This document shows, piece by piece, positions 59,646 to 64,000 of a stretch of 64,000 bases of DNA (its first letter is position 1; each line of letters opens with the position of its first letter). Both the position numbers and the translations under genes were made by a program. Below the pieces are notes generated by a model. That model was not told the origin of the DNA. It did not search any database and saw nothing but the letters and a program-made list of their open reading frames with translations. Source of the DNA: Natrinema amylolyticum (GTDB lineage: Archaea > Halobacteriota > Halobacteria > Halobacteriales > Natrialbaceae); assembly GCF_020515625.1 (NCBI RefSeq), contig NZ_JAIWPJ010000003.1, forward strand, positions 124,001 to 188,000, given 5' to 3'.

Positions 59646-61226
59646 TTAGCTGAACTTCTGGACCGTCACGTCCAGCGTGTCCAGATCGACGATGGGTGCG
59701 AAGCCGGCGTCGGGATCGATGTTGACGCTCTTCTGGAAGTCCGTCTGGGCCTGCCAGCAGCCGGAATTGATCGCGAGCACGTCGTGATACTTGCCGAATC
59801 CGAGCTTGTGGACGTGACCAGTATGGAAGATATCCGGTACCTCGTCGATGATGAGATAGTCCTTCTCCTCGGGAGCCAGCCGGGTGTGACCGCCGAACTG
59901 CGGCGCGACGTGGCGCTTCTTGAGGAGGTGATACATCGCCTTGTGCGGGTCGTCGTAGCTGGCCTTCGCCTCGGGAAGCTCGGCGATGACCTCGTCCAGC
60001 GAGACCCCGTGGTACATCAGGACGGAGACGCCCTCGAGGGTCACCATCGACGGGTTGCTCACGATCTGTGGGTCGTGTGCGGACATGATTTCCCGAAGTT
60101 CCTCGTCGAATCCGGGCTGGGGCTCGGCGAGGCGGACCGCGTCGTGGTTCCCCGGAATCATGACGACCTCGATATCGCCCGGGATCTTTTTTAAGTGCTC
60201 GCTGAACGCCTCGTACTGCTCGTAGATGTCGACGATGTCGAGTTCGTCGTCCTGATCGGGGTAGACGCCGACGCCCTCGACCATGTCGCCCGCGAGCAAC
60301 AGGTACTCGACGTGTTGGGCTTCGGGAGTGTGCAGCCAGTCGGCGAACGCGTTCCACGCGTCGGCCATGAACTCCTGACTGCCGACGTGGACGTCGCTGA
60401 TCAGCGCCGCCTGCACGTGGCGATCCGCCGTCGACGGCTCGTGAGTGCGGGGAACGTCCGGAAAGTGCATCGAGTCGACGAACGCGATTCCCGAATCGTC
60501 CGCCAGGGTCCCCTCCATCGCCAGCACCTCGTCACAGAGCAGTTCGTTGACGAGGTCGGCGTAGTCCCTGTCTTTCATCACCAGCCAGGGGAAGGTCCCG
60601 GTCGCGTCCTCGAGTTCGATCAGCCAGTGGCCGCTGGCCGTCGACCGGATATCGTTGACCAGCCCGACCATCGCCACCTCGCTGCCGCCCGGCATGTCCT
60701 GAATGGCCGTCGCCGGGCGGTGATTGACCCGTCCCCGCAGTTTCGCGCCCAGTCGATCGAGCCGGTCGCGAAAGACGGAGACGAAGTCGCTGTACTCGCC
60801 CGTCCCCGTGCTCTGACCGGTCATATCGCCGACGATCTCGAGCGATCGCTGGGCGGGATCGGCGGACCGATCGGCTGACGGAGACCCCTCCGTTTCAACT
60901 GGAGATCGACCGGTCGATCCGCCCCCCTGAGGCGGCTCGGTTCCAGTTGAAACGGAGGGGGTCGAATCGGCGGGCGAGGGCTCGTCTCCGGTCGCAGCGA
61001 CGGGATCGGCTTCGGATCCCGCCGACCCCGCATCGGCCGTCGACAGAACGGTCTCGACGTGTTCGGTCCGGACGACCAGTGCGTCGTCCGGAATCTCCTC
61101 GAGGACGCGCTCGAGTGCCGCATTCGGGTCCTCGGCCGCCGCGAGCCGCGTCACCGCCTCGCGTTCGGCGTTGTACCCGCGGCTCGTGAGTTCGCCGACG
61201 ATCCGAGCGGGGGCCTCGAGTGGCAC
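59646..61226 (-). CDS. polD1: DNA polymerase D small subunit (DP1)
   Basis: 526 residues from GTG 61226 (VPLEAPARIVGELTSRGYNA); the frame continues upstream to 61625 but with unlikely composition. An N-terminal helical domain (1-65), a Ser/Thr/Pro/Gly linker (about 70-140), an OB fold (GLVNDIRSTASGHWLIELED) and a calcineurin-type phosphoesterase (ALISDVHVGSQEFM; LLLAGDMVEGVGVYPD; VVMIPGNHDAVRLAEP; MYHGVSLDEV; IFHTGHVHKLGFGKYH). All metal-binding residues for 3'-5' exonuclease action are present. With DP2 it forms the archaeal replicative polymerase D. No intein. Confidence 0.93.
   Translation of the reverse strand: MPLEAPARIVGELTSRGYNAEREAVTRLAAAEDPNAALERVLEEIPDDALVVRTEHVETVLSTADAGSAGSEADPVAATGDEPSPADSTPSVSTGTEPPQGGGSTGRSPVETEGSPSADRSADPAQRSLEIVGDMTGQSTGTGEYSDFVSVFRDRLDRLGAKLRGRVNHRPATAIQDMPGGSEVAMVGLVNDIRSTASGHWLIELEDATGTFPWLVMKDRDYADLVNELLCDEVLAMEGTLADDSGIAFVDSMHFPDVPRTHEPSTADRHVQAALISDVHVGSQEFMADAWNAFADWLHTPEAQHVEYLLLAGDMVEGVGVYPDQDDELDIVDIYEQYEAFSEHLKKIPGDIEVVMIPGNHDAVRLAEPQPGFDEELREIMSAHDPQIVSNPSMVTLEGVSVLMYHGVSLDEVIAELPEAKASYDDPHKAMYHLLKKRHVAPQFGGHTRLAPEEKDYLIIDEVPDIFHTGHVHKLGFGKYHDVLAINSGCWQAQTDFQKSVNIDPDAGFAPIVDLDTLDVTVQKFS
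60885..60960. repeat. 19-bp inverted repeat inside polD1 resembling a pair of ORB elements
   Basis: 60885-60903 (CCCCTCCGTTTCAACTGGA) and 60942-60960 (its exact complement) face each other 38 bases apart; 60904-60919 between them is a 16-bp palindrome (GATCGACC/GGTCGATC). Each arm reads TCCAGTTGAAACGGAGGGG, close to archaeal origin-recognition boxes (a TCCA..GAAAC core then a G-run) as I remember them. It occupies codons 89-114 of the disordered DP1 linker, about 2.7 kb from the end of orc1. The repeat is certain; ORB identity is inference. Confidence 0.7.
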
Positions 61227-61384
61227 ACCTCTCGCATTCGCGAGCGAGGGCAAAAGGGTAGCGGATCCCCCCGTTCGCGGTGGGCGTTTTCCGGTGATCG
61301 AGTTGACTCGAGTCGTCGGTCTGACCTCCCGCGAACCGAGGGCCGCCGGAAGGTTGATACCCAGTTCGGAGAAAGCGATCCGCA

Positions 61385-62350
61385 ATGGACGGTCCCGACG
61401 GCGGCGAGCGTGATGACGATCGGTCCGGATCCCGCAACGAGCGCTCGAGACCGGATCCGTCTCGGGGAGACGAAACCGGGAATCGTACGCCCGAATCGCG
61501 TGATCGCACATCCGAATCCGCCGACCGGACGTCCGAACGCGACGACCGGGCGTCCGACTCCGGAACGCGAGACCGGACGACTCGCGACGATCGGGGTCGC
61601 GCGACCCGCGACGACGGCGTCGCAATCGAGGACGGCATCGGTCGCTGGCTGCTCGAGAGCGACGACTGGCGAGTCACTGCGTGTCGAGACGTCGCGACGA
61701 GTCTCGCGATCATTGCGGTCCTCGTCCTCCTCCTGTTCGGAATCAGCGGGACCTGGCCGTCGTTCGTCGCCGTCGAGAGCGGCAGCATGGAGCCGAACGT
61801 CCGGGAGGGAGACCTCGTCTTCGTCGTCGACGACGATCGGTTCGCCGGGGGGAGCGCCGTCGCCGAAACCGGTGTCGTCACCCTCGAGAGCGGACGAGCC
61901 AGCGGGCACGAGAGATTCGCCAGCCCCGGCGACGTCGTCATCTTCGTGCCGAACGGCGATCCGACGGAGACGCCGACGATCCACCGTGCCCACTTCTGGG
62001 TCGAAGCGGGCGAGCGATGGGTCGAGACCAAAGCCGATCCCGACTCCCTGAACGGTGCGACCTGCAACGAAATCGTCACCTGTCCGGCACCTCACGACGG
62101 ATTCGTCACGAAAGGCGACGCCAATCCCGGCTACGACCAACTGCCGCGCTCGGGCGCGGACACGACGATCGTCAGTCCGGACTGGATCACCGGGAAGGCG
62201 ATGCTTCGGGTTCCGTGGATCGGAGAGTTCCGGCTGGCGGTCGGGTCGGCGGGTGCAGCGACCGGGTTGGGACCGACGGCTACCTTCGTCGCGACGGGCG
62301 TGATCGCGCTCGTCTTGTTCGGGATGGCCGGCGGGGAACGCGAGTCGTGA
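61385..62350 (+). CDS. Signal peptidase I, S26 family (copy 1)
   Basis: 321 residues. The first 75 are an acidic, Arg/Asp/Ser-rich cytosolic tail (RTSESADRTSERDDRASDSG). One N-terminal helix (SLAIIAVLVLLLFGISGTWP) is followed by catalytic Ser in AVESGSMEPNVREGDLVFVV, His in TIHRAHFWVEAGERWVET, and TKGDANPGYDQ with the Asp, as in archaeal/ER-type Sec11. A C-terminal helix (FVATGVIALVLFGMAGG) ends it. It removes Sec signal peptides. Tandem with a paralogue, next to polD1. Confidence 0.9.
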   Translation: MDGPDGGERDDDRSGSRNERSRPDPSRGDETGNRTPESRDRTSESADRTSERDDRASDSGTRDRTTRDDRGRATRDDGVAIEDGIGRWLLESDDWRVTACRDVATSLAIIAVLVLLLFGISGTWPSFVAVESGSMEPNVREGDLVFVVDDDRFAGGSAVAETGVVTLESGRASGHERFASPGDVVIFVPNGDPTETPTIHRAHFWVEAGERWVETKADPDSLNGATCNEIVTCPAPHDGFVTKGDANPGYDQLPRSGADTTIVSPDWITGKAMLRVPWIGEFRLAVGSAGAATGLGPTATFVATGVIALVLFGMAGGERES

Positions 62351-62414
62351 GGCGACGGGCGAACGATCCCCGCGAACGGAAAGTTGATTGGGCGGCCCGG
62401 CAAAACCAGTGACG

Positions 62415-63392
62415 ATGAGCGGTTCTAGTGCCGGGAACCCCCCGGACGATTCCGGCGACGACGATCGCGCGCAGGATCGAAGCGCCGGCAGTTCGCAAAC
62501 GCCGCCCGCACCCGAGAAACCGTCCCGGAGTGCCGCCGACTCCGACTCCAATGCCGACGGCGTGACGATCGACGACGACGGGATCCTCCGCTGGTTCCTC
62601 AAGACCGACGACGAGACCGTCATGGTGGCGCGGGATCTCTTGAGTAGCATCGCCATCGTCGCCGTCGTCGGCCTCCTCCTATTCGGCGTCAGCGGCATCT
62701 GGCCCCCGCTCGTCGCCGTCGAGAGCGGCAGCATGGAGCCCAACATGCACAGGGGCGATCTCATCTTCGTCGCGGACGAGGGCCGATTCGCCGGTGACGC
62801 TTCCGTCGCCGGAACCGGCGTCGTCACCCTCGAGAACGGCCAGGAGAGCGGCCACGACAAGTTCGGCAATCCCGGCGACGTGATTATCTTCCGACCCAAC
62901 GGCAATGCGGCCGAAACGCCGGTGATCCACCGCGCCCACTTCTGGGTCGAAGAAGGGGAACACTGGGTCGATACCAAGGCCAGCGAGGAGATCGTCGGCG
63001 ATGCGACCTGTGAGGAAGTCGTGACCTGTCCCGCCGATCACGCCGGCTTCGTTACGAAAGGTGACAACAACGGCGGCTACGATCAGCTGAGAGGATCCGG
63101 TGCCAGAACCGATATCGTCAAATCCGAATGGGTCACCGGGAAAGCCATGTTCCGGATCCCGTGGCTCGGCCACGTGCGCCTGACCTTCGACAAGGTCCTC
63201 GGTGGGATGCTTGCTCCGACGTCGCCCTCGAGCGCGACGCTACATGGACCGACACCGGCGATGACGCCGACGCTCGCCGGTCCGGACACTGCTGGTACTG
63301 GCCCCGGACTGGACGGTGAACTCGCCGGCGTCGCCGCCATTGCCAGTACCGGAGCCGGGGCCACGATCGCGATCGGCCGATACCGTAACTGA
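62415..63392 (+). CDS. Signal peptidase I, S26 family (copy 2)
   Basis: 325 residues from ATG 62415 (MSGSSAGNPPDDSGDDDRAQ). Same layout as copy 1: acidic tail, helix SSIAIVAVVGLLLFGVSGIW, Ser in AVESGSMEPNMHRGDLIFVA, His in VIHRAHFWVEEGEHWVDT, Asp in VTKGDNNGGYDQL. The C-terminus is diverged (Pro/Thr/Gly-rich, then GVAAIASTGAGATIAIG). Between polD1 and orc1 it holds the position of sec11b in Haloferax. Sixty-four bases separate it from copy 1. Confidence 0.88.
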   Translation: MSGSSAGNPPDDSGDDDRAQDRSAGSSQTPPAPEKPSRSAADSDSNADGVTIDDDGILRWFLKTDDETVMVARDLLSSIAIVAVVGLLLFGVSGIWPPLVAVESGSMEPNMHRGDLIFVADEGRFAGDASVAGTGVVTLENGQESGHDKFGNPGDVIIFRPNGNAAETPVIHRAHFWVEEGEHWVDTKASEEIVGDATCEEVVTCPADHAGFVTKGDNNGGYDQLRGSGARTDIVKSEWVTGKAMFRIPWLGHVRLTFDKVLGGMLAPTSPSSATLHGPTPAMTPTLAGPDTAGTGPGLDGELAGVAAIASTGAGATIAIGRYRN

Positions 63393-63476
63393 GCCCGGAA
63401 TCGACCGCTCAGTTCTTCACCTCTCTCCTCGAAGCTCCGTCGCAACTCGAGATGCAGACGTGTCGAGTCTCGAGAG

Positions 63477-63481
63477 TTTTT
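63477..63481 (+). terminator. T-tract after signal peptidase copy 2
   Basis: Five T on the coding strand 84 bases after the stop, preceded by a TCGAGTCTCGA-type dyad; a plausible archaeal terminator. Confidence 0.35.
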
Positions 63482-63498
63482 CGCGGTCCATGAGGAGG

Positions 63499-63519
63499 CT
63501 CGAGTCGAAATAGGGGGGT
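63499..63519 (+). promoter_or_regulatory. ORB-like sequence between signal peptidase and orc1
   Basis: Reads CTCGAGTCGAAATAGGGGGGT. It matches the right arm of the polD1 inverted repeat at most core positions (C.AGT.GAAA then a G-run and T). It lies between convergent genes, so it is not under coding constraint. Weak single site. Confidence 0.35.
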
Positions 63520-63649
63520 CCGAACGCGACGCTGGGAAGTCGACCTGTCTAATCGGACGAACGGTACCGGCGAATGGTTTCGGAAGGCGAGACTGAGGGG
63601 TGTGCAGCCGAAGTCCAGAGAAGTCGAGGGAGCGGACGTGAGCCGACAG

Positions 63650-64000
63650 TCAGTTCTCGAACCGCGCCTGAACGAACGGCTGGACGTCGTCGATATCGCT
63701 CAGTCGGGAGTCGCTCAGTAACACGGCCTCCGTCTCTTCGAGTGGAACGGAGAGACTGATCTCCTTGGTCCGGCCGTACCGTCCCTTCGAGACGACGACG
63801 GCGTTGACGATCCCGAGCATGTCGAGTTCGCTGATGAGATCCGTCACGCGCCGCTGGGTCAACACGTCCGCGTCGATCTCCTCGCAGAGGCGCTTGTAGA
63901 TGTTGAACACCTCGCCCGTGTTGATGCTATGAACGCCGTTTTTCTCGAGCAGGATGATCGCGAAGAGGACGAGTTTGCTCTGGGTGGGCAGCGTGCGGAC
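63650..64000 (-). CDS. orc1: Orc1/Cdc6 replication initiator (C-terminal fragment)
   Basis: 117 codons including the stop, open to the right edge. The fragment is the end of the AAA+ lid and the winged-helix domain: TLPTQSKLVLFAIILLEKNG, TGEVFNIYKRLCEEIDADVL, RRVTDLISELDMLGIVNAVV and SKGRYGRTKEISLSV. This binds ORB sequences at archaeal origins. The order orc1 - signal peptidase - polD1 matches my memory of the main Haloferax origin region, so this is likely the oriC1-associated copy. The promoter and origin would be beyond base 64000. Confidence 0.92.
   Translation of the reverse strand, partial: VRTLPTQSKLVLFAIILLEKNGVHSINTGEVFNIYKRLCEEIDADVLTQRRVTDLISELDMLGIVNAVVVSKGRYGRTKEISLSVPLEETEAVLLSDSRLSDIDDVQPFVQARFEN

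Overview
The window is haloarchaeal chromosomal DNA, most likely from a member of the Natrialbaceae (a Natrinema/Haloterrigena-like genome; the family is an inference). The evidence is high GC with very acidic proteins, leaderless starts with a TATA-like box about 25-30 bases upstream of many ATGs, a haloarchaeal 2Fe-2S ferredoxin, Bat-type HTH regulation, a SAMP2-type ubiquitin-like modifier, archaeal RfcS, PolD small subunit and Orc1/Cdc6. The order orc1 - signal peptidase - polD1 at the right edge is what I remember at the main chromosomal origin of Haloferax volcanii, so the principal origin probably lies just beyond base 64000.

Layout. 0-0.6 kb: arsR-acr3 arsenite resistance with a visible operator. 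0.9-5.7 kb: ferredoxin, two tandem PiT phosphate transporters, a broken FetB-like permease, hisA. 5.9-6.3 kb: a dense cluster of small triloop hairpins. 6.3-21.9 kb: mostly housekeeping and small membrane proteins (trkH, hisB, ACT regulator, yigZ, upp, a Met/Gly/Gln-repeat protein, a third PiT, a CorC/HlyC protein, glutaredoxin plus a Cys-less redoxin, sua5). 22.0-22.2 kb: a second hairpin cluster. 22.3-38.7 kb: Cas4-like Fe-S protein, a large HdrD/EtfD-like membrane oxidoreductase, a glutamine amidotransferase, an acyl-CoA ligase cut short by a MITE, alaS, a histidine-kinase-like protein without its histidine, rfcS, a bactofilin-like protein, a SAMP2 homologue.

38.8-50.7 kb is the most coherent system: glyA, a BCCT betaine-type transporter (with a small upstream ORF), a serine/threonine ammonia-lyase overlapping by 4 bases a dimethylglycine/sarcosine dehydrogenase, an EamA-type half transporter, a monomeric sarcosine oxidase, a GbcA-like Rieske oxygenase, a small zinc/winged-helix protein and a Bat-type regulator. 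Together these can take glycine betaine to dimethylglycine, sarcosine, glycine, serine and finally pyruvate, with the methylene-folate from demethylation used by GlyA.

51-64 kb: redoxin, acetyltransferases, tryptophanase, aspartate kinase, acyl-CoA synthetase, PolD small subunit carrying an inverted pair of ORB-like sequences inside its linker, two tandem signal peptidases, and the C-terminal end of orc1. No rRNA, tRNA or CRISPR array was seen.
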